DNA of 64,000 nucleotides from positions 620,001 to 684,000 of the forward strand of contig JACKAA010000001.1 of NCBI GenBank assembly GCA_020635275.1. Reading direction: 5' to 3'. Under the pieces are notes generated by a model, which did not search any database, was not told the origin of the DNA, and was given only the letters and a program-made list of their open reading frames with translations. Source of the stretch: Ignavibacteriales bacterium. Its GTDB lineage: Bacteria; Bacteroidota; Ignavibacteria; Ignavibacteriales; Melioribacteraceae. Positions 42,524-53,011 of this stretch are shown here, one piece after another (position 1 is the stretch's first letter; each line of letters opens with the position of its first letter). A program made the position numbers and the translations under genes.

Positions 42524-44728
42524 TTACCTAATAGAAATTTTAATATTATGATTTTTTGCAGGATCTAATTCAATAATGCTTGATTCATCTATCAATGCCC
42601 ATCCACTTTTATGAATAACAATTTTTTTGCATGAACTATCAGAAATTTTATCAATTTCTAATATAGCTTCTTTGCCAGAGTTATCTACTTTTAAACTAAA
42701 AGTTAATTTACCAAACGGAGTTGCTACTTCTTTTAGTGATGTTTCCATACCTGGCTGAGTCCATTCTTTCGGAAGTCCTTCAAACAAGTGTAATTCATCA
42801 CCTCTATCAATTGCAATTAAGTGAATAACTAAACGTATAAACTCTGCACTTGCCCAGTTATGAGGCATGTCTCCTACAAAATGCATTGGTAAATCACGCG
42901 GATTATGTTCTTCTCTCCATGCAAATAGTGGTGATGCATGGTTTGCAAATGCATACAATGAGTTAGCAGCTCTTTCACCATCACCCAGCCAAATACAAGC
43001 GTGACCATAAAAACTAGCAAAATAATTCCATATTCCATCAATAATCCAACCAGTTCCCATTACCATACCTTCATGTAGAGTTGTGTGAAGCATTTCCAAT
43101 GTTCCGTTTGCTATCGGATCATCTGTCTCAAAAATTTGTCCCGGATATACTCCATGACAAAATGCCCATTGTGCTCTTTGAGGTAATGAATAATATTTAG
43201 AATCCATAGGTATAGGAAGATATTTATTTCCATACATATCTGTTTGTAAATCTCTATTAGCTGCTTTCTTGAAATATTTATAGAAATCTTTATATTCATC
43301 CTCAAAATCTTTTAAATCCTCTTTTATATTAAGCCACCTAGCAGCATTAACCATTGCTTTTAAACCTAATAAATTCCAATACACATTTGTATACTCAGCT
43401 TTATCATCTGCACCTCCAAGTCCTCCATCAATTTCTCCAGGTGGAATCAATCCATCATCTAGTAGTATATCATTATTAAGTGTCATTGTTCTCATTTCTT
43501 TAATAAAGTTAACTGTTTTTTTTAGCTTTGGCCAAATTGATTGTAACCAATCTTTATCTTGAGTTAACTTTGCATGTCTTACACATGTCCAAAGTACAAT
43601 TCCATTTTCTTTCCAGTAGTTTGGTTTTAATTTTCCAAATTTTCCATTTGGTTGTTGAAATGATAACATGTATTCAATTCCACTTCTTGCATCTTCGCCT
43701 TTATTTAATATTGTGGCAGTTTCTAAAAGAAATGCACCATCAACAATCCAAAGCCCCCTATAACATGTTGGACCTACTTGGAAATTAATTTTTTGATCAA
43801 CAATTTCTCTTGCTTGCCAAATATTTCTAATTGATGCATCAACTAAATTCTGAATATCTGGATCTGGAATGTAAATATTATTTTTTGGTACTGATGAGTG
43901 ATTTTCCCAATATAATATTACTTGATCTCTAATAATTTTTAGTTTGTTGTTCAGATCGTTATAACTTTCTAAGAATAGTTTCTTTAAATCTGTATTAATT
44001 CCATTATCATATAAATTAGCAAACATTTTTGTTTCGTTTGCTTTCAATAAAATAGGCTCTAGTTCAACAATAATTTTATTCTCACCTAAATTCTGTCGTA
44101 CTTCAGAAACTTTATTGCTGATATATAATTTTTTTTCTTTATTTATTTCAATATAATTTTCCTTAAAAGTAATTGGATATTCTGAATTAACGATTATTTT
44201 GGGATAGAAATATTGTTCTTTATTCTGCTTATTAGTTACAGTTGTTAAAATTATATCTTCTCTTGGAGTAAGTTCTCTATTTTTGAGTATATTATTATCA
44301 TCAAATTTTTCTAATCCAAATGAAGTATAAGAGAAAGATTCTTGCTTAACTTCTAAAAGTTGAGTTTCTGAATATGTTTCAACAATTGGCACTGAAGCTG
44401 AATACAATTTTTGATTTGTAAACTTAATATTTTCATCTGCAAGAATGTGAAAAACTGTTTGGAAACCAACTCCATTTGCATAAGGGAAATATTTAAGTCC
44501 GCCTTTACCATTTGCAGCAAGCCTATTTTTTTGACTTTCGGTATCTCTAAATCCAAAATCATAAAGCAATTGACCTTCTGGGGCTACTAATGTTTTACAA
44601 GAATCATCTGGTAAACAAATTGAAGTAACATGCCATGATGGAGCATATCTAAAATCTACTTTACGGGGAGTATTACCATATAATGAAAAAATAAAAGATA
44701 TAAAAAATAAAAGTACTATTGATTTCAT
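42524..44728 (-). CDS. secreted six-hairpin glycosidase-like protein
   Basis: A 734-residue protein with a signal peptide (about 1-18). The first third is beta-rich. About 280-650 is a helical toroid with GPTCYRGLWIVDGAFLLETA and LIPPGEIDGGLGGADDKAEY (acidic site region). The end has a beta-sandwich (PFGKLTFSLKVDNSGKEAIL). The layout is like GH78 or GH127/GH95-type enzymes, but the family is open. It is 8 bases before the 513-residue glycosidase gene. Confidence 0.7.
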   Translation of the reverse strand: MKSIVLLFFISFIFSLYGNTPRKVDFRYAPSWHVTSICLPDDSCKTLVAPEGQLLYDFGFRDTESQKNRLAANGKGGLKYFPYANGVGFQTVFHILADENIKFTNQKLYSASVPIVETYSETQLLEVKQESFSYTSFGLEKFDDNNILKNRELTPREDIILTTVTNKQNKEQYFYPKIIVNSEYPITFKENYIEINKEKKLYISNKVSEVRQNLGENKIIVELEPILLKANETKMFANLYDNGINTDLKKLFLESYNDLNNKLKIIRDQVILYWENHSSVPKNNIYIPDPDIQNLVDASIRNIWQAREIVDQKINFQVGPTCYRGLWIVDGAFLLETATILNKGEDARSGIEYMLSFQQPNGKFGKLKPNYWKENGIVLWTCVRHAKLTQDKDWLQSIWPKLKKTVNFIKEMRTMTLNNDILLDDGLIPPGEIDGGLGGADDKAEYTNVYWNLLGLKAMVNAARWLNIKEDLKDFEDEYKDFYKYFKKAANRDLQTDMYGNKYLPIPMDSKYYSLPQRAQWAFCHGVYPGQIFETDDPIANGTLEMLHTTLHEGMVMGTGWIIDGIWNYFASFYGHACIWLGDGERAANSLYAFANHASPLFAWREEHNPRDLPMHFVGDMPHNWASAEFIRLVIHLIAIDRGDELHLFEGLPKEWTQPGMETSLKEVATPFGKLTFSLKVDNSGKEAILEIDKISDSSCKKIVIHKSGWALIDESSIIELDPAKNHNIKISIR

Positions 44729-45219
44729 GGAATCTCCATAGTTTATTGGTTAAATTAAACATATCATTCTATTTATCTGAATATGCAACTAAACTTTGGT
44801 ATTTTACTACTTTTTTTAATGATATGAATAATTTGATTAACTAAATATTTAAGTATTATAGGTTTTATAAATAAGTAATAGTTGAAAATGTATTATTACA
44901 TAAATTTGATATTTGATGGACAATAAGATTTTTATATTATTGAATTCTCCAAAGCAATTGTAATAGTAAACTACAGAATAAACATAAATTAATAATTTAA
45001 GACTGCTTAATGTATAATTGATATGATAGTATTATACATTCAGATTTATTGCTATATAGTAAATATTAAATAATTTAATAAAAACAAGATCTCAAATAAT
45101 TTAATCGCATCTTTTATATTTTTATTTTGCCAACAGTCCAAGGCTAAGTATACAAACCTACTGTTTTAGCAACCTTTTTAAATTGTATAAAACTTGAATA
45201 TAAATTTATAAATTATAAT
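44729..45219. other. 491-base gap with no gene
   Basis: AT-rich spacer between two same-strand transcription units. No ORF, repeat or convincing terminator is seen. It probably carries the promoter for the 734-residue gene. Confidence 0.5.
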
Positions 45220-48200
45220 TTATTTACCTAATTCCTTAATCCTAATATTTCTAAACTTCAATTCAGAGCCATGACCAAGAAAACCGATATATCCACTTGT
45301 GCGATTTATTCCAGGGTGATCTTTATGGTCCATTGTACCATTTTTACTTGCGTCAGCAATATCTCCATCAACAATTACAATACCATTTAATATTACTTTT
45401 ACTTTTGAACCTTGCATAATTACTTCTTGTGAATTCCATTCACCAACTGGATTTAGAAAACCCCGTTTTGCAGGAATAACGCCGTAAACAGAACCATGAT
45501 ACTGGTATGGTTGTAAATTAGCATAAATTGGGGCTGAATTATCTAATATTTGAAGCTCCATTCCAACATAAGCGGCATCACCTTCAAGAGGTGCCCGCAC
45601 TCCCAAACCATTATTTGCTCCTGGAGTTAATTGGAATTCAAATCGAAAATTAAAATCACTATACTCTTTTTCTGTAAACAGATTTCCATGTCCGCCCTTC
45701 TTAGGATTTACAATTAGCTCATCATTTTCAGCAAAATAATCAGTTTTATTTCCTTGCCAGCCATCAAGGTTCTTACCATTAAACAAGGATACAAATCCTT
45801 CTTCTTTCTCTTCTTCTGTTAAACCTATTTCTTTGGTATTTATTTCTTTTACATAAATATTTCTAAACGCTAATTCATTGCCATGCGCCTGTAATTCTAT
45901 AGCTTCAGAATTGAATATTGGCTGTTCATAATCCCAATAATTATCCATGGGAATATTATCAACAACTAATTCACCGTTCAGATAAATAGTTACATTTTCA
46001 CCAATCATTGTAATATGAAATGTGTTCCATTCGTCAATTGGATTGTCTGCTACTTTTAATGGTTTGCTAAGATGTTTTTGATTATTATATAATCCTCCTG
46101 AACCTACTTGAGCTCCAGATTCAATACGAGATGTATCCCAAATTTGTACTTGCGGAGTTCCCCGAAGATAAATTCCACTATCTCCATTTTTTGAAATCCG
46201 CCAATCAAGTATCAATTCAAAATCTCCATAATCTTTTATAGAACAAAGATTGTCACCATTTCCACTGAAAACAATCATACCATCTTTTACACTCCAATTC
46301 TCCATCATCTTTTTATTGGCTTCAACTTGTTTTTTAGATAATTCTTCTTTGCTCATTTTAGATCTTGAAATTGGATTACCAACTAACCCTTCCCAGCCTT
46401 CAAGATTTACACCGTTAAACATTGATACAAACCCTGCTTCTTTTGGCATTTTCTCTAGATATGTTTCAATATTTATTTTATAATATTGACTTTCTTCGCC
46501 GGATAATATCGTTGTTACTTTACTTAATAATTCGCGAACAATATTACCTGTAAATCCATTATTTTGATTATTGTTTGCCAAGGCAATTTTCATAATTGAA
46601 CGGGCTGCTTCTTGCTGAAGCTTTTCATCATTTAGAAATTGTTCTAAATAGATAAGAGATATAAAGGTTTTCAGATTTCCAATTGAACGAATTATAGAGT
46701 TTTTGTCTCTATCCAATTTTGCATACGGCATAATTTTGCGTAACTGCAATAACTTTTGATCATCCGGCAGATTTGCAGCATTTACCATTCTTACAAAATT
46801 TGAAACAGCTTTTTGCTGATATTCTCCTATTGCAGTTTTACTAATTTCATAAAGTGATGTTGAGGCTGCATAATTATTCCAGTTTGTAAGAGCTGTAAAA
46901 GCAGCATCTTTTATTGCTCCTGCAGATGTGTTGAAATATTTTGACACAATTTCTAAAATTACTTTACCACCAATTTCCGGAAGTACTGGAATTATTCGCT
47001 CTTTTTTATCTGTCTTCTCAAGTGCACTTAATATTTTTCCCTCTTTCCCCCTTTCAAGTTCAACTCCTCGAGCAGCATTAATTAAAGCAAGTTGTGTCTG
47101 CTGAATTTCACTTGAATCCTGAACTGTCAATAATAGTTTTATAAGTTCATAAATATTATTTTCTGTTGAGACATTTTTTAATGCATTAAATGCCGAGGTT
47201 TTTTCATAATTATTTTCAGATGATGTTGATGCAAATATTTCCCCAAAATATTTTGTGCCCGCTTTAGCTGAAATAATGTCGATTAATCCAGCTTTTGTTT
47301 TACCTTCAGTTTTTTTCAATTGTGCAGCAATTGGCATCAAATGATCTTGATCAAGTAATTGTAAAAGAACATTTTTTGTTGCATCAATATCCATTCCCTT
47401 AACTAAATGATCAACTAAAGTAGTTATTGATTCTCTGCCTTGAAGTTTTCCTAAAGCAAAAACAGCTTCTTCACGAACTTGTAAAGATTTAGAATTCAAA
47501 CTTTCAGTTATAAATTCAGAAGCAAATTCATCACCCCGTCTTCCCAGCATTGAAATAATTTCTGATTGAATTTCATTAGAATGTTTTTTTGATTCGGCAA
47601 TCCATTTACGCGTATCTGCTATACCTCCAATATTTTCAGCTATATTTAACACTGAAAAACGAAATGCTTTATCATCATTTTCAATTGCCTCAAGTAAAAG
47701 TGGAGTAACTTCGTAGCCCAAATACTTTGCATAAATTGATAATCCTTTTGAGTAATTATGAAGTTGATCCGCGGAAGTATTTTCATCAAATATTGCTTCG
47801 CAAGCATCTTTCATTAATTCAATTTCATTTTGCTCACCCAAACGATTGGTATAATTAAGAAAAGCTTCTGCTGCATTTGCTGGATCATATTTAAAATCAA
47901 CACTTTCTGCCGCATCTAATAATGTTTCAAACGAATTTGGAGAACCAATGTTTGCTAAAGCTGCAAGAGCAGTTTTTTTCATAAATTTATCATTAGAATT
48001 AACCAGAGGAGTTATTTGTTCAACAGCATTTTCACATTTTAAATTTCCTAAAGCTCTAACCAAAGTAATTTTAGTTTTTCCATTTGCAACAGGCAATACT
48101 TTAAGAAACTGACTGGCAGCACTTTTTTCATCAATGGATAGAAGAGTTTGTGTTGCTGGTTCGCAAAGTTTTTCATCAACTAAATATTCTTTAATTTCAT

Positions 48201-48612
48201 TAATTGATTTATCTGTGCCAATTAAATTTAACTGGTTAAGTAAAAAGGTTTTTACTTCAACATTTTTATGATTTTTTAACGCAAATAAAAGGTTTTCTTC
48301 AACAAACTCTCTTTCATTTATTTTGTTAAATTGACTTACATAACGAGATAAACTATTTAGAGCGAATCTTATGGAAGTATCATCGCCAATTGCTGGAGGA
48401 GTTAATTGATTGGTTATTTTTTGAAATGCTTCAGGTCCTAACTCAATCAAATCATTCATTACTTTATCTAAATGATTCAAATTCTTTGTTGGCATTTGTG
48501 CTAAAATGTCATCAACTTTTTCATCAAGAGTTGTATTGTCTTGCGCAAAATTTTCAATACTAATAAGGATAATTAGTAGAATTGTTATAATTTGAAGAAG
48601 TTTATTATTCAT
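45220..48612 (-). CDS. HEAT-repeat protein with two DUF1080 (3-keto-glycoside hydrolase-type) domains
   Basis: A 1130-residue secreted protein: signal peptide 1-23, HEAT/armadillo repeats about 30-720 and two DUF1080 domains at about 727-917 and 937-1128. Both start with the MFNGVNLEGWEG / LFNGKNLDGWQG motif, and have the concanavalin-like body (RISKNGDSGIYLRG; LTPGANNGLGVRAP). DUF1080 proteins include 3-keto-disaccharide hydrolases. It lies 37 bases after the oxidoreductase gene, which could make the 3-keto substrates. The tandem fusion to a long HEAT scaffold is unusual. Confidence 0.88.
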   Translation of the reverse strand: MNNKLLQIITILLIILISIENFAQDNTTLDEKVDDILAQMPTKNLNHLDKVMNDLIELGPEAFQKITNQLTPPAIGDDTSIRFALNSLSRYVSQFNKINEREFVEENLLFALKNHKNVEVKTFLLNQLNLIGTDKSINEIKEYLVDEKLCEPATQTLLSIDEKSAASQFLKVLPVANGKTKITLVRALGNLKCENAVEQITPLVNSNDKFMKKTALAALANIGSPNSFETLLDAAESVDFKYDPANAAEAFLNYTNRLGEQNEIELMKDACEAIFDENTSADQLHNYSKGLSIYAKYLGYEVTPLLLEAIENDDKAFRFSVLNIAENIGGIADTRKWIAESKKHSNEIQSEIISMLGRRGDEFASEFITESLNSKSLQVREEAVFALGKLQGRESITTLVDHLVKGMDIDATKNVLLQLLDQDHLMPIAAQLKKTEGKTKAGLIDIISAKAGTKYFGEIFASTSSENNYEKTSAFNALKNVSTENNIYELIKLLLTVQDSSEIQQTQLALINAARGVELERGKEGKILSALEKTDKKERIIPVLPEIGGKVILEIVSKYFNTSAGAIKDAAFTALTNWNNYAASTSLYEISKTAIGEYQQKAVSNFVRMVNAANLPDDQKLLQLRKIMPYAKLDRDKNSIIRSIGNLKTFISLIYLEQFLNDEKLQQEAARSIMKIALANNNQNNGFTGNIVRELLSKVTTILSGEESQYYKINIETYLEKMPKEAGFVSMFNGVNLEGWEGLVGNPISRSKMSKEELSKKQVEANKKMMENWSVKDGMIVFSGNGDNLCSIKDYGDFELILDWRISKNGDSGIYLRGTPQVQIWDTSRIESGAQVGSGGLYNNQKHLSKPLKVADNPIDEWNTFHITMIGENVTIYLNGELVVDNIPMDNYWDYEQPIFNSEAIELQAHGNELAFRNIYVKEINTKEIGLTEEEKEEGFVSLFNGKNLDGWQGNKTDYFAENDELIVNPKKGGHGNLFTEKEYSDFNFRFEFQLTPGANNGLGVRAPLEGDAAYVGMELQILDNSAPIYANLQPYQYHGSVYGVIPAKRGFLNPVGEWNSQEVIMQGSKVKVILNGIVIVDGDIADASKNGTMDHKDHPGINRTSGYIGFLGHGSELKFRNIRIKELGK

Positions 48613-48649
48613 AATATTTAATTGATTTTTTATTAAAAAAATAATTTAA

Positions 48650-49921
48650 CTATAAATTCCAAGGTGCTCTCATAGGTTGATTTATTAATCGGTTTGCACC
48701 TTCATCATCAATAAATTCTAATTTATCAGAATCAAAGTTTAATGATCTTCCTAAACGAACTGCAATAATTCCAAGATTTACAAGTGTTGAGGAACGGAAT
48801 CCATTCATTTCATTAAGAGCAAACTTTTTACGTGATTTTACTGATTCCGAAAAAACACTAATTTGAGGTTCTGGATCCGGAAGGGATTTAATAAAACTTT
48901 GCATATTTGGAATATCGGTTCTGAATCCTTGGTATATTTTTCCATTAGGGCCTTCAATATATGGAGCATCTTTATCTTTATTTTCTCCATCAAGAATTAT
49001 TTTACAACCATCAGCATAAGTATATTCTATTCGTTTCCAAGATCCCACTGCATCGTAATGCTGCTGCGGTGCATCTACTTCAATTCTAATTGGACTTTCG
49101 TCATCCTTGTTAAGCATATACTGAACCGGATCAAGATAATGCTGCCCCATATCTCCCAAACCGCCTCCGTCATAGTCCCAATATCCACGGAAGTTTGCAT
49201 GCACTCGGTGCGGATGATATGGTCGGTAAGGAGCCGGTCCAAGCCACATATCATAATCAAGGTTATCAGGAACTTTTTCCGGAGTAAGATTATGTTTACC
49301 GCTCCAATAAAATTTCCAGTTAAAACCTGTAATTCCACTTACTGTTACTTTTAGCGGCCAACCAAGAATACCGCTATCAATAAGTTTCTTTAAAGGGAAT
49401 ACTTCTGAACCTAGACCATAAAAATTATCTTTAAATCGAAACCAGGTATTTAACCTAAACATTCTTCCGTGATTATTTACTGCCTCAACAATTTTTTTGC
49501 CTTCTCCAATTGTTCGGGTCATTGGTTTCTCACACCAAATATCTTTACCAGCTTTAGCAGCTTCAACCGCCATTAAACCGTGCCAGTGAGGAGGAGTTGC
49601 AATATGAACAATATCAACTTCAGGAAGTTGACAAACTTCTCTAAAATCACTGAATTGTTTTACCTTATAGTCAATTCTGTTCTGTGCTTCTTCTAAGTGG
49701 AGTTTATCAACGTCACAAATTGCAACTACTCGTGTGTCTTCATATGGAATATGTCCACGTCCCATTCCGCCAACACCAATAATTGCTTTTGTCAATTGAT
49801 CGGAAGGAGCTGTATATCCATTTCCGCCCAGAACTTTTCGGGGGACAATTGTTAGTCCCGCTCCAATTGCAATACTACTTTTTAAGAATTTTCTTCTAGT
49901 AAAATTGTTTTTATTATTCAT
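48650..49921 (-). CDS. Tat-exported Gfo/Idh/MocA oxidoreductase
   Basis: A 423-residue protein. The N-terminus FTRRKFLKSSIAIGAGLTI is a Tat signal. The NAD(P) site is GVGGMGRGH near 49-57, and the catalytic Lys is in CEKPMTRTIGEG near 135. The C-terminal half is the Gfo/Idh/MocA substrate domain with GGGLGDMGQHYLDP. Exported members keep a bound NAD(P) and oxidise sugars, for example at C3. It leads the DUF1080 gene on the same strand. Confidence 0.9.
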   Translation of the reverse strand: MNNKNNFTRRKFLKSSIAIGAGLTIVPRKVLGGNGYTAPSDQLTKAIIGVGGMGRGHIPYEDTRVVAICDVDKLHLEEAQNRIDYKVKQFSDFREVCQLPEVDIVHIATPPHWHGLMAVEAAKAGKDIWCEKPMTRTIGEGKKIVEAVNNHGRMFRLNTWFRFKDNFYGLGSEVFPLKKLIDSGILGWPLKVTVSGITGFNWKFYWSGKHNLTPEKVPDNLDYDMWLGPAPYRPYHPHRVHANFRGYWDYDGGGLGDMGQHYLDPVQYMLNKDDESPIRIEVDAPQQHYDAVGSWKRIEYTYADGCKIILDGENKDKDAPYIEGPNGKIYQGFRTDIPNMQSFIKSLPDPEPQISVFSESVKSRKKFALNEMNGFRSSTLVNLGIIAVRLGRSLNFDSDKLEFIDDEGANRLINQPMRAPWNL

Positions 49922-50230
49922 AGCTTTTTATGTATTGAATGTTAAAAAAAAGTGTTTTAATAAAATTTACGAATTAACATATTTTTATCTTATTCGTGTA
50001 TTTATTATTTATAAACTAAATTATTATTGTCATAATCTAACAAATCTTACAGAGACAAATATGTTTTTCCAAAATAAAAAATTTCCAAAAAACATTTTAT
50101 ATCTCTAAATAGTATTAGTTATTTTTAAAGATATTTAACTATCATTAAATAGATCCTTTAAAAAGTTCTTTTTTATCATTCAGTTGTAATATTGCACAAT
50201 CAACTAATTTTTAATAAATCGATTACTACT
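49922..50230. other. 309-base divergent gap
   Basis: Between the oxidoreductase (minus) and rhamnosidase (plus) genes. It should hold both promoters. A short plus-strand ORF overlapping the oxidoreductase start has no support. No palindrome is obvious. Confidence 0.5.
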
Positions 50231-52966
50231 ATGAACTCAATTAAAAAAAAGCTGTCAATTGTAATAATTTCATTTCTAATCCAAATTACTTTATTTAACA
50301 CCTTTTCATATTCTCAAGACAAATTATTAATAACAAATCCACGAGTTGAATACAAAACAAATCCAATAGGGATTGATGAATTAAAACCTCGTTTTAGTTG
50401 GGAAATTATTTCTGATAAAAAAAATATTTTACAGACAAAATTTGAAATTGTTTTTTCTAATGATGAAAATAATTTTGATTCACAACAAAAATCATGGGAA
50501 ATAATAAAAGAATCTGACCAATCAATTCATGTTGAGTATGAAGGTCCGGAATTACAATCACGCCAAAGAGTTTATTGGAAAGTTAGAGTTTGGGATAATC
50601 ACGACCGTATTTCAGATTGGAGTGAAGTATCTTTTTGGGAAATGGGATTGTTAAATTCAGGAGACTGGAAAGCTGAATTCGTTCAGGCCAATATTACTGA
50701 GGACATTAAAAAATCTCAGCCTGCTCAATATTTTAGAAAAGAATTTGAAACAGCTAAAAAAATAAAAAACGCTCGCCTCTATATTACAAGTCATGGTTTA
50801 TATGAAGCATATATTAATGGTGAAAAAGTTGGCGATCAAGTTTTCACTCCAGGCTGGACCAGCTATAATAAACGATTGCAATATCAAACCTATGATATTA
50901 CCAATATGATTAAAGATCAAAATGCAATTGGTGTAATTTTAGGTGATGGCTGGTATAGAGGGTACTTGGCTTGGAATGATAATAGAAATGTGTATGGAGA
51001 AAAATTAGCAGTTTTGGCTCAAATTGAAATCGAATATTCGGATGGAAGTAAATCCATTGTAAATACTGATGAAACTTGGGAAGCCACAAATAATGGTCCA
51101 ATTATTAAATCAGATATTTATATGGGTGAAAAATATGATGCGAGAAAAGAATTAACTGGTTGGAATACATTTGGATATGATGAAAGTTGGGAAAAAACTT
51201 CCGTTAAATACTTTGATAAAAATAACCTTGTTGCATCAGAAGGACCTGCAGTAAGAAAAATTCAAGAAGTAAATCCTGTCAAGATAATACCAAAGGATAA
51301 CGGCAAATATATTTTTGATATGGGACAAAATATGGTAGGAAGAATTAGGTTAAATGTTAAAGGTGAATCCGGCAGAATAATTACACTAAGACATGCTGAA
51401 GTATTAGATAAATATGGAAACTTCTATACTGAAAACTTAAGAGTTGCAAAGCAAGAAATAAACTATACTTTAAAGAGTAATGAAATAGAAACTTACGAAC
51501 CTTATTTTACATTTCAAGGATTTAGATATGTAGAAGTTTCAAATTTTCCCGGCGAACCAAATCTTGAATCAATAACCGGAATAGTTATACACTCTGATAT
51601 GACACCGACCGGAAACTTTAGTTGTTCTGATCCTTTGATAAATCAATTGCAAAGTAATATTCAATGGGGATTAAAAGGTAATTTTCTTGATGTTCCAACT
51701 GATTGCCCGCAGCGAGACGAAAGACTTGGCTGGACCGGCGATGCGCAAGTTTTTGCACCCACAGCTTGTTTTAATGTAGATGCCGCAATGTTTTATACAA
51801 AATGGTTAAAGGATTTATCAGCTGATCAAGATTCCACTGGTAAAGTTGGCGATGTAATTCCCAATATACTTAATAATGGCGGCGGACATACCGGTTGGGC
51901 AGATGCTGCAATTGTAGTGCCTTGGACAGTTTATCAAAAATATGGCGATGTTCGAATTTTGCAAAATCAATATGAAAGTATGAAAGAATGGATTGGATAT
52001 ATGGAAAATAGAGCAGGTAATGATTTTCTTTGGGATAATGATTGGCATTATGGTGATTGGCTTTCATTTGATGCAAGCAGTGCTTCTTACATGGGTGCTT
52101 ATACAGAGACTGATTTAATTGCTACGGCATATTTTTCATATTCGTCAAATTTGGTGAGTAAAATCTCAAAAATCTTAGGCAAACAAAATGAAGCTGAATA
52201 TTATGCTGAATTATCAAAAAATATTAACAAAGCATTTTTAAATGAATTTGTTACAAATAGTGGTCGACTTGTCTCTAATACACAAACAGCATATACATTA
52301 GCTTTAGCTTTCAACTTATTACCGGAAGATGTGGCTCAAAAGGCTGTAAAATATTTAGCTCAAAATGTTGAAAGATTTAAACATATTACAACCGGATTTT
52401 TGGGAACTCCGCTAATTAGTAAAACACTTACTGAAAATGGCCGAATTGATTTAGCATATATGCTGCTTACCAGAAAAAATTATCCTTCATGGCTTTATCC
52501 GGTTACAATGGGAGCTACAACAATTTGGGAAAGATGGGATGGGATGAAGCCTGATTCAACTTTTCAAGATAAGGGGATGAACTCTTTTAATCATTATGCA
52601 TATGGTGCAATTGGAGATTGGCTTTATTCAACCGTGGCTGGTATAAAAATGGATGAATCGGACCCTGGGTATAAATCAATTATTATAAATCCAAATCCAG
52701 GCGGAGATCTTACTTTTGCCGAAGCTTCATACAATTCAATGTATGGTAAAATTAAAACTCATTGGCAATTAAAAGATAATTCAATGGAATTAAATATTAC
52801 CGTTCCGCCAAACACAACTGCGTATGTTCTATTTGACTCAGAAAAAAATATAATTTTAGATGGGAATGAAGTAACACAAAGTATGTTAGAAAAATATGAA
52901 GGTAACAATTCAAGGATTAAAATTGGTTCCGGTTCGTATAAATTTGTTTACAACATTACTAAATAA
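50231..52966 (+). CDS. GH78 alpha-L-rhamnosidase
   Basis: Start taken at 50231 so that the signal peptide (NSIKKKLSIVIISFLIQITLF, about 2-29) is N-terminal; 911 residues. Domain order matches GH78: an Fn3-like N-domain with RFSWEI and WKVRVWD, the Bac_rhamnosid_N domain with YINGEKVGDQVFTPGWTSY and GDGWYRGYLAW, a beta-domain, and the (alpha/alpha)6 catalytic domain with DCPQRDERLGWTGDAQVF, which holds the general-acid Glu. The C-terminal sandwich ends near PNTTAYVLFDSE. It cleaves terminal alpha-L-rhamnose. Confidence 0.95.
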   Translation: MNSIKKKLSIVIISFLIQITLFNTFSYSQDKLLITNPRVEYKTNPIGIDELKPRFSWEIISDKKNILQTKFEIVFSNDENNFDSQQKSWEIIKESDQSIHVEYEGPELQSRQRVYWKVRVWDNHDRISDWSEVSFWEMGLLNSGDWKAEFVQANITEDIKKSQPAQYFRKEFETAKKIKNARLYITSHGLYEAYINGEKVGDQVFTPGWTSYNKRLQYQTYDITNMIKDQNAIGVILGDGWYRGYLAWNDNRNVYGEKLAVLAQIEIEYSDGSKSIVNTDETWEATNNGPIIKSDIYMGEKYDARKELTGWNTFGYDESWEKTSVKYFDKNNLVASEGPAVRKIQEVNPVKIIPKDNGKYIFDMGQNMVGRIRLNVKGESGRIITLRHAEVLDKYGNFYTENLRVAKQEINYTLKSNEIETYEPYFTFQGFRYVEVSNFPGEPNLESITGIVIHSDMTPTGNFSCSDPLINQLQSNIQWGLKGNFLDVPTDCPQRDERLGWTGDAQVFAPTACFNVDAAMFYTKWLKDLSADQDSTGKVGDVIPNILNNGGGHTGWADAAIVVPWTVYQKYGDVRILQNQYESMKEWIGYMENRAGNDFLWDNDWHYGDWLSFDASSASYMGAYTETDLIATAYFSYSSNLVSKISKILGKQNEAEYYAELSKNINKAFLNEFVTNSGRLVSNTQTAYTLALAFNLLPEDVAQKAVKYLAQNVERFKHITTGFLGTPLISKTLTENGRIDLAYMLLTRKNYPSWLYPVTMGATTIWERWDGMKPDSTFQDKGMNSFNHYAYGAIGDWLYSTVAGIKMDESDPGYKSIIINPNPGGDLTFAEASYNSMYGKIKTHWQLKDNSMELNITVPPNTTAYVLFDSEKNIILDGNEVTQSMLEKYEGNNSRIKIGSGSYKFVYNITK

Positions 52967-53011
52967 AAATCACCTAAAACTATTAAAGGATGATTAAAAA
53001 TAGGAAATGAT

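Noticed and set aside
49905..50108. 67-residue plus-strand ORF overlapping the oxidoreductase start
   Set aside because: It overlaps the Tat-signal gene start and has no ribosome binding site or motif.
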